NCBI GenBank assembly: GCA_015680685.1
Contig: MNCI01034690.1
Span: 328,108 to 363,412 of the forward strand
DNA: 35,305 nucleotides
Direction: 5' to 3'
Source of the DNA: Gnetum montanum
Taxonomy: Eukaryota; Streptophyta; Gnetopsida; Gnetales; Gnetaceae
Made by a program: the position numbers and the translations under genes. The notes under the pieces are model-generated. The model was not told the origin of the DNA and made no database searches. It worked only from the letters and a program-made list of their open reading frames with translations. Below are positions 21,501 through 33,500 of the stretch, in pieces. Positions within the stretch are counted from its first letter, which is position 1. Each line of letters starts with the position of its first letter.

Positions 21501-24500
21501 CATTTTTTTGGAAGAGCAAACTTTTTCTTGGAGTTCCCTTTAGATACCTCAAGATCTGTTCTACAACCAATAGATGTCTCTTAGTTGGAGAGTGCATAAA
21601 CTGGCTCACCACACTAACACTATAAGTAATAGCTGGTTGAGTTAAAGAGAGATAAATCAGTTTACCCGCAAGATGCTGATATCTCTCCCTACTCACTGGT
21701 GGATCCTCTTCGGTTATCTTGTGTTTCCAATTCGGCTCCATGGGTGTTGAAGATGGCTTACATCCAAGTTTACCTGCTTTCTTTAGGAGATCTAGTGTAT
21801 ATTTTCTTTGAGAAATAAAGATGCCCTTTTTGCTTTTGGCAATCTCCATTCCCAAAAAATAATTAAGCTTTCCTATATCGTTAACCCTGAACTCAGATTG
21901 CAGAAGGTGCTTCAAGTTGTTTATCTTGATAGTATCATCTCTAGCGATAACCATATCATCCACATAAACTATCAGAATTGGTTTCTTTTCATCTTCAGCT
22001 TGTTTCACAAACAAGGTGTGGTCAAAGGTGTGGTCTGCTTGACCTTGAGTGTAACCAAAATTCCTCATAGTTGTACTGAATCTAGTGAACCATGCTCTTG
22101 GGGACTACTTAAGGCCATAGAGAGACTTTTTTAGTTTACATACAATACCTGGCTTTTCTGCATCTTAAAAACTAGGTGGTAGTCTCATATATACTTCTTC
22201 TTCCAGATTTCCATTGAGAAAAGCATTTGATACATCCATCTGATGTAGCTCCCGATCTAAGTTTGCAACAATCGATAGAAGAACCTGAATAGAATTTAGT
22301 TTTGCTACTAGTGCAAATGTCTCTTCGTAGTCAATATCATAAGTTAGAGTGTATCCTTGAGCCACTAAGCAAGCCTTATACCTCTCTATTCTTCCATTAG
22401 ATCCCACTTTCATTGTAAAAATTGACTTACACCCCACCAGTTTTTTGTCATAAGGCCTATCAACAACTTTCTAGGTGCCATTTTCCTTCAAGGCCTCCAT
22501 CTCTTCCATGACAGCTACCTTTCACTTCGGATCTACAATTGCCTTATCGATATTTTTTGGAATCACAACACCATCAAGTTGAGAGATAAAAGCCATGTAA
22601 TTCTTAGATAATTTATAGTATGAAAGATGATTTGAAATTGGATGTGTAGTACATGATCTAACTCCTTTTCTAATAGCAATAGGAATGTCTAGATCATCTA
22701 TTGTAACAGTACCTTTTTGACTATCTTGTGTCACAGGATTTGGTTTTGGTTCCAATGACTGGTTTGGAGAAGGAACTTGAGGTCTTCTTGAGTAAACTTG
22801 GAGTTCACTTCGATGTTGAGGCTGCACCGATTCCTCCCCTTGACTTATTTCACCAACATCCTGTGACATGGACAAGTTTGGAGAGGTAGTAGATGAGAAA
22901 GAATGATCCGGTTGTGAGATTGGAAGTTGAATAGTGATGAATGGATCCCAATAGTTTGCTTCTTGATCGTTATTCTCCCTCTAAAGCGAACTTTTAGTAT
23001 AGAAAGGCTGATTTTCAATAAATGTTACATCAAAGGAGACAACGAAGCACTTTGACTCAAGACAATAACATTTGTATCCTTTTTGGGTGGGAGAATATCC
23101 AACGAACACACATTTGAAGGCTTTGGGATCAAGTTTACTTCAATTAGGGTTTGTATCGAGGACAAAGGCACAACATTCAAAAACGTTGGGCTCTAGGGAG
23201 TGAAGTAGACTCAAATGTGGAAAGGATTTTTTTTACACGACTCAATGGGGTGTGAAATTTCAGAACTTTAGAGGGCAGCCTATTTATCAAATAGGCAACT
23301 ATCATCACTCATGACTCACAATGGAAGAAAGATGGATCTTTATTGCTGAATATATTTGGGTACAAATGCTTTAAATACTGAAAGTTGGGATGACCGAAAT
23401 GATTATGCCAAAGCATTACCTTCGACTCAGAAGTAGCAGACAAAGAAACAAGAGTAGATGCTTTTGGTTTTGGAGATGAACCGGTGAGATAGTATAGACC
23501 TCGACGTTCTTCAGCATTGCTAATCATCTTCCCCGAAGACAAATCTTGAAATTCACAATGATCATCGAAAAAAGTTACTAAACAATTTTGATCATTTGTT
23601 AATTTGCTAACAGAAAGAAGGTTATATCGTAAACTAGGAACATGAAAGATTGATTTCACATGAAGACCACAACAGGTAATATCTCCAACACTAGCAACCA
23701 TGGATGAATTGCCATCAACTACGGTGACTGTCAAGTTATCATTGCACTTCTAGTACACAGAAAAAATACTTTTCCAACCTGTCATGTGGTTTGATGCACT
23801 AGTATCTATTATCCAATCTTTGTCATTATCCTTGTGAGATAATAATGATGATTGGTTGTTACCTTGCTGTGTAACAACAGTAGTGGATGTGGATGACTTA
23901 GACTTAGGCTCTCGATTATTTTTCTGCAGGGTCAAAAGGGTCTTCAAGACTTTCATCTGCTCGAGTGTGAAAGGGGACTGATTTGGCTTCCTTGCATCAG
24001 TAGTGGCTTTGGTAACATGGGCCGTGATGTTGTTCCGTCACTAACTTCAAGGGTTCCAGTCATTTGGCTTACAATGGATGTCCCAACATGTCTCCTTTGT
24101 GTGATTTGGTTTATGGTAGTGCTCGCACCATAACCGACCACCTTTGGTCTTCTGATTTGGGTTGGAACTCATCTTCCTTTTATTGGCAGCAAGAGTGGAA
24201 TTTTGAGATGACTCTTCAGTCATATTATTCGAAGAACCATGAAGCATCACTTTCTTGTGACTTTCTTCTCTACAAACTTCAGTAAATGCTTCTTAGATTG
24301 ATGGGAGTGGCTTTGTCCCAAGGATTCTCCCTCTAACTTCATTGAGTTCCTTATTCAGTCCTTGTAAAAAATCAAAGACGCGATCCTTTTCGAACATCTT
24401 ATTTTGGAGAACACCATCATTAGGACACTTTTAATTGATGGTATAATACAAATCCATCTCTTGCCATAGTTCTGTCAAGGTATTAAAATACTTTGTGACA

Positions 24501-27500
24501 ATCTTGGTTCCTTGGCATGTGTTGCGAATGAGTGAGCAAATCTAGAAACAATGAGATTTGTTTTCGAGATTGGAATACATCTCCTAAATTGCTCTCCAAA
24601 TTTCTTGTGTAGTTTTAAAGAAGAGATACATTTAACCAATTGCAGGTTCCATGGAATTGATCAACCAAGCCTTGACAATTGAATTTTCAGCATCCCATAC
24701 ACTTGCATTTGGATCACTAGAAGGTGGAGAAAGAGTTTCATTGGTTAAATACCCCATCTTACCTTTTCCGCGGATGACGAGGAGCATGGATTGAGACCAT
24801 TCTCGGAAGTTTGATCCATTTAACTTGTGTTGTGTGATCTGCAGCGTGTGATTCACATCTGTTGCTGTCAAAGATTCAACCACTTCGAAGGTTTGCATTG
24901 ATACACCTGACGAACCTGTTGTAGAGGACTGCATTGCAGTGGACATGGTGGCAGTGGAGAAAGAAAAAATGAAAATTTGAGATTTAGGGTTGGCAGGACT
25001 CACACAGCTTTAATACCATGAAATCAGAGTATCTAAATTTGTATTCCTCTGAATTGTTTTATTTACTCTTAGGAAAATATATTATATAGCCAGCCAAGGC
25101 TTAGTACTCAGCTACAAATTAGGAAACAAACTAAAAAATAGAAAATCACCTAAACTAGGAAATGAACAATCATGAAACAAATTAGTTAAAAATAAGAAGT
25201 TGACCAAAAACAAATTAAAAGTTTAGAAAATAAATGTGACATATGGAATTAAAAGGTTAGGGATTAAATTAAAAGTTGTCAATAAAAGTTTAGAAAATAA
25301 ATGTGACATATAGAATGAGATTTAACTGTTTGAACGTATAACACTATCACTATCAAGTTAAAAAAAAGTGACAAATGGAGGTTTGGAATAACATTGTAAA
25401 ACAGTGAAGTTCATTTTTTTCTCTTTTTTGGCATTTTAAAGATTTGATGATTATGTAATTGACCCTTGTTCATGTTTCCTGGTTGAACTCTTAGATCCTA
25501 AGATATATTTTGTTTCACTCCAAAATTTTACTTTGAATGAAGTCTATGTTTTACTTGTCCAACAATGAATTGTATGTGAAGGGTGTCATGTTTCACCCTC
25601 TTCAATTATCAGTGAAGTGTAATTTATCGGTTAAAATGTCAATTGTGAGGTACAAGTCACAAGTTCATTTTCATTGGGTTATGCTGAGGTGTAATACTGT
25701 TCTACGAACTATCAATGAAATATTCAGCGTTCAACATCACCAACACTCTAATTACAATGCAATATGATTTAGAAATGTTATAATTAAGAGCTTACGAATT
25801 GATGAGGCCCAAGTCAAAGAAAGATTCACGCACTTGAATAGGTTAATGACGATGAATGTTAAAAAATTTCTGTGTAATTAGGGAGATCTTGCTTGCTTCT
25901 GCTAGGAGAGGGCTGTGTCTCTGATAATTATTTTAAAACAATTACTCTTATACTTTTATCTTTATTTTAATCTGTCTGGTTTAGTAGTTTTCCTAACATT
26001 CAGCATCCTAGCAAAATGAGTCCAGATATCATATCTTTATATAATTAGTTCAACTGCTGTTGGCAGAAAATGCTTTAATATTGATGTTGAGTATGTTGGC
26101 CCAGTATTAATGATAAAAAAATTCAGAGGAAATTTCATTTTCATAATAAAAAATGTGTCAGTTTTATATTTTGATTGATGTAGTCATGTTTGAAGTTTAT
26201 GTGTTTACTAAGAATATTGTTTGAACAATGGAATTTTTTTTTATCTTTAAATTTGTATCTATGCTTGATTAATTTTTTCTGGTTGAGCAGAGCGTTGCAT
26301 GTTTTAAAATCAGCCGATTTGATTCTTTCTGAAGATACAAGACATTCTGGAAAACTTCTGAAGCACTACAATATCAATACCCTTCTTGTAATGTCTGAAC
26401 AAGCCTTTGAAGCTTCTTTTTACCTTTTTTTTGGTGGTTAAAATACAGGAAATATGAACCTGTGGAAAACGGTAAAAATGAATAACAAACTCTTTTATTC
26501 TCATAAAATAAAGGTGCCTTAAATAAATCAAAATGCGAGCTACATGTTGGCATTGATTAACAAAAAGTAAGTAGGAGCTTTAGGTGTGACCGACGTTGCT
26601 TCTTTCACTGCCTGTGATGACTTGTATTTTTAAACATGTTTAAGCTCAACTTCACATTAATGATCGAAAAGAGGGCAAAGGACTTATTTAAATGGATTTG
26701 ATGCTCTTTTTGGGATTATCATTCTCATAAGCATGCACTTGTGTCCTGTGCAGTGAAGACCTTGCTTGTCTAAGTCAGGTTGCCATCATACTGTGAAATA
26801 AAAATGAGATTTTGGGGATGGACTGTTGAGTCTTTATTCTATGAAAAAAGTTTAGTGCAGGAGCTTTTACACAAGGTTTGGGATCTCTTTTAACCTATAA
26901 ATATTTGGAGTTTTGCTCTTTGCTTACACCTTTTTGCACCATGGTGGATACCATGCTAGTTTGAGCAGTGAGTGAGAGGATGAAAGGAGAAGACGGAAGG
27001 CTATGCCTTGGTGGTTTTAGAGGTAGTCCTAACTGTGCCGGTCTGAGCTAGGAACCGTTCTTGAGTGGTTTTTGGGAATTGTTCTTGGCTAACTTGGGGC
27101 TGCATATGACTAAATTTTGCAATTGTTTGGGCTAAATTTGAAGGTGTTTTCACTGAGAGAGTTCTGCATCTTGAAAGGCTCAACATCAACCTAAGCTTGA
27201 GGTTATATTTTCTTTATCCAAATCAAATCTCAATAGCAATATTGTTATTTATTCTCAATCTTTTAAAGCATTTTAATTGTTAAAGTGTGCATGATCTCTT
27301 GGATTTAACAATTTTTTTTGCGAAAAGGTTAGGGATTAAATTAAAAGGAAAGTAATTACAGAATTATGTCATCTGGGAAGCGGCCCGGTGGAGAGGTGGT
27401 GGGGGCCACGGTATGTGTGTGTGTGTGCGGGGTGGTGGTGGGGGACCCCAAGGAACAACTACAGGTGCTAATCAGAGTCTTTCCCCACCCCTGCAGGCTC

Positions 27501-30500
27501 CTCTTGATCCTCCAAAAAGACCCTTGTAGAGGAAGAGGACTCTCCCTCCTGTGAAGGTTTGTGTTGTATATACATCATCTTGATAGGGATGAGCTTTGTT
27601 GGCGGTAGCTTGATAGGCTGTGCTACTTTTGAAAGGGCTAGAATTAGACCAAAGTGGTGTCCCCTTGTTCCTTGTTGGAGCAACGCTAGGAAAAACTTTG
27701 GGAGTTATGGACCACAGACTTCCTGCATACGCTTGCTGATTTTTTAACAAGTTCATTGCTTTCGACAAATTCACAATAACAAAGGAGCGCATGGGATATG
27801 TCAGGTTTTGCGTTTGGCGGTCCCTTTTCTCAAATGACCTCCTCAAAGAGGTCACCTTGGGCTTGCCTACAGGGGATGAAGTTCTTGTTGTTGAGTATGA
27901 GAATATCCAGGTGATGGTGCCAAAGCTTGCTAGATCTACGTGACCTCTAGCCTGTGTGTTCTATGGCAAAGGAAATCATCCCATGGAAGAATGCTGTCTT
28001 CGCCATAGAGGAAAACATAGACATCAAAAGGAGACTAATTAATTGATGGGTTTTTGTCGAGTAAAAAGGGGGGTGGGAATCTAGTTGTTGCATCCTCTTT
28101 GGTGGTTCCACCTCCGCCCCCTCCTCTCCCTTCCCCCACCCCCACCCCCCCCAAAACTAGTTGTGCAAGTGTGGGGTAGGGGGCTGTGTTGGCCATTGGA
28201 AGGGAGAGTTCAGGGAATTGTTTCTTCTTGCTTATGGACCACCCAGCTGAGGATGATGGAACACCTCATGCTACCCATCTTGACCCAACCTTTCAAATCC
28301 TGCCTCTGGGGGATTGGGTTTCAGTAGAGCAAGGGTCATCATTCCTCCCTTGCAACTAGTTTTACAGTAACTTCAGACAGGTGAGGATCTTAGATTTAAA
28401 GTTACCATTGAGTAGAAGATGGGCAGGCCTATAGGTCTGGAAATGCAGTTGAAGAAAACATAGAAAGAAATTGACTTAGGGACCTAGACAACCCTAAAAG
28501 GGGTTTACAAGAAAAGGTCTACTAGTAGACCATGAATGTTCTCTCATGGAATTGTAGGGTCAAAGGTACCTACTATAAAGAAGTACCTTGAAGGAATTGA
28601 TATAAGTTGGGAACTTTGATATTGTGTGCTTGTAGGAGACCAAGCTTCAAAGAACACAATGATAGATTTTAGAATGGCAAGGATGGAATGCCATTTTTTT
28701 GGATTCGCAAGGGAAGGTTGGGGGACTAGCGACCATCTCTAAGATTCTGATGCACCTATTAGACTACTCCCAATGGAGCATCACCACCTTCACGCCCTTG
28801 TGGAGACTATGGCTAACAAACTTTTATGGGCCATAGAGGTCGGAAGCTAGACTAATAGAGCTACATAGGATTGCGGGTAAAATCCCTAATAGAATAGCTT
28901 GAATTTTGATTGGGGATTTCAATTAGTGGCTTTTTCCAAGGGAAAGGACTAGGGGAGATGTAACCCCACTAGGCAATCAAGAATCTGTGCTCTACCTCCA
29001 AAATTTTGAACTTGTTGATGTGGAGGTTAAAGGATGCTGGTACAAAAGAAAGGATGTGGTGTTGACGGTGTTAGTGGTGTTAATGGTGTAGAGCGTAGTC
29101 ACAAGTGCCTGAGGGGGCGAGCGTAGTCAAGGGTTTCGGCAAAAATGAGGGTGCTGTCACGCTGAGATTGCTGCCCAAGCATAGTTGGAACATGACCATG
29201 TGTTTAAAGTTGCAAAAAATGCAAAGAAAATGCAAGAAATGCAAGAGAGAGAAATAGAACACCACCCTAAATGGGGTTGAGCATAGTTAACTCCAAAGGG
29301 GTTGAGAAGGTATGCGGTGTACAATAGGCACAGTGGAGAGCGTAGTCACAGTCTTGGTGGTGTCGGGCCATAAAGTCTGGCGCTCGCCATGGTGTCTGTG
29401 TTTGTTAGGTTGGCCACCACAGTGTATCGTGGGTGGTGGTGTTCTACTAGGCTACGACGGGGCTACGTCGTTTGCAACTCTGCCTCTCTCTAGTTTGCTG
29501 GTGTGCCTTTGGCTCTCGTTCGCCCAAATGCCAAAATGCCAAATTGTTGTGCCTTTGGGTCTCATTTGCCCAAATGTTGAAATGCCAAACTTTGCCAACC
29601 ATTTCAAATTGCCAACTGTTTCAAACTACCAATGTTTCAAATTGCCAACCCCTAAAACGTTGAGGGTTGGCGTATTTATAGGCCTAGGGTTAGTGCGAAA
29701 TGCAGATCGGGTGCCACATGGTAGTGTGGTAGTTGAGACTACGCTGTGAGGTAGTTGGGACTATGCTAACCCCAACTACACGTTCACTGTAGCAAATGGT
29801 GTTAGACTGTGTTGTCCACTGATGGACTTTGGAAGGTTGAGAGACTGTGACTACGCTTGCCAACTACTCATGCAAGTTTCAAGGAGATTGCAATGTACTT
29901 GAGAAAATGCCAAAAAATGCAACTTTTGGAGACTATGCTTCGGGACTACACTATCCATTGTGGGAAGTGGTGTTGAGCATGGTTACAATTTTGGGGAGAA
30001 GGGGTATGCAAAAAAGGTAAATGCTGCCATTGGAGGTGTGTTGGAGCTAAGGCGAATATTGATGCTGCATTGTGGAGGCCTTTGGAGGCTGTTCTACATG
30101 TCTACTTTTGACTACGCTCTAGATTGGGTGAGAGTGTAGTCCCAAATTTAGGCAAAATCAGGCAAGAAACTGGTAAAATGTGGCTAAGTGCTGACTACGC
30201 TTCAGGGGAGGTTGACTACGCTCCCAACTGGGGGTGAGCATAGTCTCAACACTTAGAGAAATTCTTGCAAAATTTGGATTCAGAACTGACTATGCTTAGC
30301 TATGCTCTAGAGCGTAGTCCTGGCAGTGGAGAGCGTAGTCTTGGCACTTAGAAAAATCTTGCAAAAAATGAGGTTCCAAACTATCTACGCTTGACTATGC
30401 TGCATAGTGTAGCCCCAACAGTTAGAAAAAATATGCCGAAATTGGTGTTTTCATGCTGACTACGTTCTAGAGCATAGTCCCAGCAGTGGAGAGCATAGTC

Positions 30501-33500
30501 TTAGCACTTAGAAAAATTTGCAGCTTGTGTCATCGTTTTAACACTTAGAAAAATCTTGCGAAACTGGCGTTTGTGTGTTGACTACATTGACTATGCTTTG
30601 GAGCGTAGTCCCAGTAGTGAGAGTGTAGTCTCCACTTAGAAAAATTTACGAAAAGTGTTATCGTTTTGACACTTAGCCAAATTTGTAGTCGAGAAACCGT
30701 AGCCCAAAATTTTGTGGTGTTTCATTGGCCTCTCTTTGTTGACGTTTGGAGGAGTGGCCCGAGAGACGTTGACAAAGAATAGCAAAGCACCACAGTAGCC
30801 ATGGCACCAACATCTTCTTGTTAGTACCTAATCAGGTGTCATTTCACCACATTCAAGAGTGCTGTGGGAGGGGTATGTTGAGGGCAAAGGGTGTAGGCAA
30901 TGTGCTAAGGATAAAGTGGGAGATGCAATGCAAACGGTGTATCATGATGCAAGATGCAAAATCAACATGGTTGACGGTGACCATGGCACCAAGGTGGCTT
31001 GCCCTTGAAACGTTGACCTCTTGTCGGAATGCTCATGAGAGAGTCAAGGTGGATTCAAGGCTGGGCCGGTTGTGAAATTGCAGCGTTGTCAATTTGCTTG
31101 GGGATGTGCTTTTCCCCATTCACTTTTTTGTTGTTTTTTGCTTTTCTCTTGCTTCTTCTTGCTTTTGCTTTTTTGCTTTTTGGTGCAGGTGAACCTACAT
31201 TTGGTTCTATATATTGCTGGATGCTTTCCATTAGGTGAATTGCATGCCACCTAATGGGCTTTGCTTAGATGCAACCATGTTGCATCTGGAGGACAGGTGT
31301 TTCCTCCTCAGGATGAGTTGCGTTACATTTGCTTAGGCTTTGACTAGCTCACAGAGGGTCCCCATGGGACGAGTTGCATTACGTTCGTCATGGGTTCTGT
31401 GGTTGACTTAAAGGGTGCCATGTGCATCGGAAGGGTTGACTTAAATAGAAATGTCAACATGAGGGATTTTTAAAGCACTTCTCAAAATTCTAGCAATCCT
31501 ATCGTCATTATTCTCATCTAAATTAGTATGAACAGAAGAGGACTTACGTTTATACCTTTATACCTTTGAGACCTATGTTCTTCTCTTCTTCAAACCCTTG
31601 GATTACTTCTCCTTCTTGATCCACTCATAGGAGCAAAAGGATTTTATTCTTCCTCAATCTTTACTTCATGGCTTTTAATTTTGTTTTCAAAATCTTGATG
31701 CTTATTAGCCATCAACCTTGGACTGATTTCTCACATTTCAGCCACAAAAGATTTGAAAGTATCCTTGAGCTTATCAAGCTCTTGGGTACTCTTCTTCTTT
31801 GGAGCCATAGCTTTAACAAGTGTAAAATCAAGTTCTCAAAGTAATAAAGGTAATACCCACATACCAATACTCAAAGTTTGATGAAATTCTGAAATACCTA
31901 CAATAATATTCCTTTAGTTCATGATAAGTGATGCTACGCTTTAGCACAAAATCACATATTTAAAATAATTTACTTTAAACCCTAGCTTCTTCAAGCAATT
32001 GAGTGCTCATCATCATCGTCCTAGCCTTGTCCCAACAAAATGGGGTCAGCTTTATAGGCTCTTCGCTCTTCTCCTCTATGAAGAGCTAGATCCTTGTTTA
32101 TTTGCAATTTCTTTATATTAACTTCACTCAGTTTTTTCCATGTCTTTTTTGGTCTTCCTTTCAGTGGTCTTCTTGGAACAATGATGTAGCAACCTTTTTT
32201 CATACGCTCATTATTTGATATTCTTTGCACATGCCCAAACCATCTAAGATACCATTCCTATAACTTATCTTAATTGGTCCTCAATTATCACAAAAACCAT
32301 ATGATTCAACCAAGATCAAATCAAATTCCTATCAATTTTATCATTTTAAATCCCAATATGGATGGAGAAAACAACAAAGCATGCTAGCTTCTTTAAAGCT
32401 TTAGAATTCTTCAAAATCTGGAAAGTAGATGATTAGGACACCTCAAAATAAGATGTAGATGCCTCTAAAACCAAAGCTCTAATACCAGGCTGATGAGCAG
32501 TTAAGCCCACAACCCCTTCAAGTTCACAATTCCACAACACTTCCAAGTTGAATAGATTTGGAGAAAGTCAAAACAAAAAGAAATGGAGCAATTCTTCCTC
32601 ATTTATAGTGAACTTGGAGCAGGGTCTCTCTGATTTGCTTTAACCCTTCAAAACACCCCGAATCCAAATATTATGCAAGACAATTCAATTGCTAGAAAAC
32701 AAGAAAATTAGCCATCTTTAATTAAAGAAGATTATAATTACAAGGGAATCACAATTCCACAAAACAACAACACTCACACACTCAACAATATTGCAGAGCA
32801 TAAGGCTCTACAACCACATACATGATCGACGTCAATGCAAGGTACAATTGATTGAGATCTCTTCCACACACACTGGACTAAGATCCACACACACACAAAG
32901 AACTACAATGGCCAATATCACACACACAGTTAACCACAAAGATATACACACTTTGATGAAATGTCTCCCAATTCTCTTCTGCACTCCCATATGCACTCAT
33001 ACACAAAAGATGCAAACACAAACAATATTCATCAATTATAAGACAAAGACCTTAGGGAAACCTTCCCCATGACCAACTTGGGGATTCCTAACTGTTTTCA
33101 ATCTTGATCTTAATTGTAATCGGCTGTTTCCAACCTCAGAATTTCCATGTTCAAACTTTCCATGGTCATATGGAACATCTTGAGGCTTTGTCAACCCTAG
33201 CTTGTAGGGAAGACATCTCCTGTTTTGGCAAGACGTCTCTTCTTGAGACAAGATGTCTTCTCCTTGGGATAGATGTCTTCCCATAGATGTCTTCTATTGG
33301 TGATAGATGACCTGATCATGACATCTAATAAACATAGACAACCCTTGGCACAACTCTTATCTAGTATCAAAGTGGACCCTACAATAGCACTAGAATGACA
33401 AGCCATTCATGTAGTGATAAGTAATGAACAAATAAACTAGTGAAAAGCAGAGCACTGGTGTTTAAGGATTCACAGCTCAAGATTGATCCTGAGTATGAAG

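Larger units (their letters stand above)
20765..25221 (-). mobile_element. Ty1/copia retrotransposon, integrase core deleted
   Basis: On the minus strand the order is 5' LTR (truncated), primer binding site, gag, protease, pre-integrase domain, integrase remnant, reverse transcriptase, RNase H, polypurine tract, 3' LTR. Gag to pol order with integrase before RT defines Ty1/copia. LTRs are short (3' LTR 239 bases). A few stops and shifts and the loss of the integrase core make it dead. It sits inside intron 2 in antisense to the host gene. Confidence 0.9.
16438..26290 (+). other. rsmI-like intron 2 (9,853 bases)
   Basis: The intron carries an RTE tail, an L1 fragment, a plastid-type tRNA copy and a copia element, most of them antisense to the gene. 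Donor GTTTGA and acceptor GAGCAG join the two halves of a conserved Arg codon in the middle of an otherwise continuous RsmI block, which makes the intron assignment firm. Confidence 0.85.
29060..31459 (+). mobile_element. Probable solo LTR, 2.4 kb, with motif array
   Basis: It begins TGTTGAC and ends GTCAACA, a perfect 7-base terminal inverted repeat with TG...CA ends. The 5 bases outside are TGTGG on the left and TGAGG on the right, a 4-of-5 target duplication. A TATA box (CGTATTTATAGG) lies at about 29671-29682, implying + orientation. No primer site, gag or pol is present inside, as expected of a solo LTR. The length suits a large plant Ty3/gypsy LTR. Left and right neighbours are different elements, so the boundaries are less certain than the termini alone suggest. 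Confidence 0.55.

Noticed and set aside
29312-29749. 145-codon + frame inside the solo LTR
   Set aside because: It runs across low-complexity AAATGCCAAA-type repeats, the TATA box and the motif array, and matches no protein. It is best explained as chance in a less AT-rich LTR.
30190-30690. Tandem units in the solo LTR considered as a satellite array
   Set aside because: The units are too few and too irregular, and they lie wholly within the LTR termini, so they were treated as LTR-internal structure.
32866-32930. CACACA-rich stretch considered as CRISPR-like repeats
   Set aside because: It is an ordinary dinucleotide microsatellite without regular spacers, in plant nuclear DNA.
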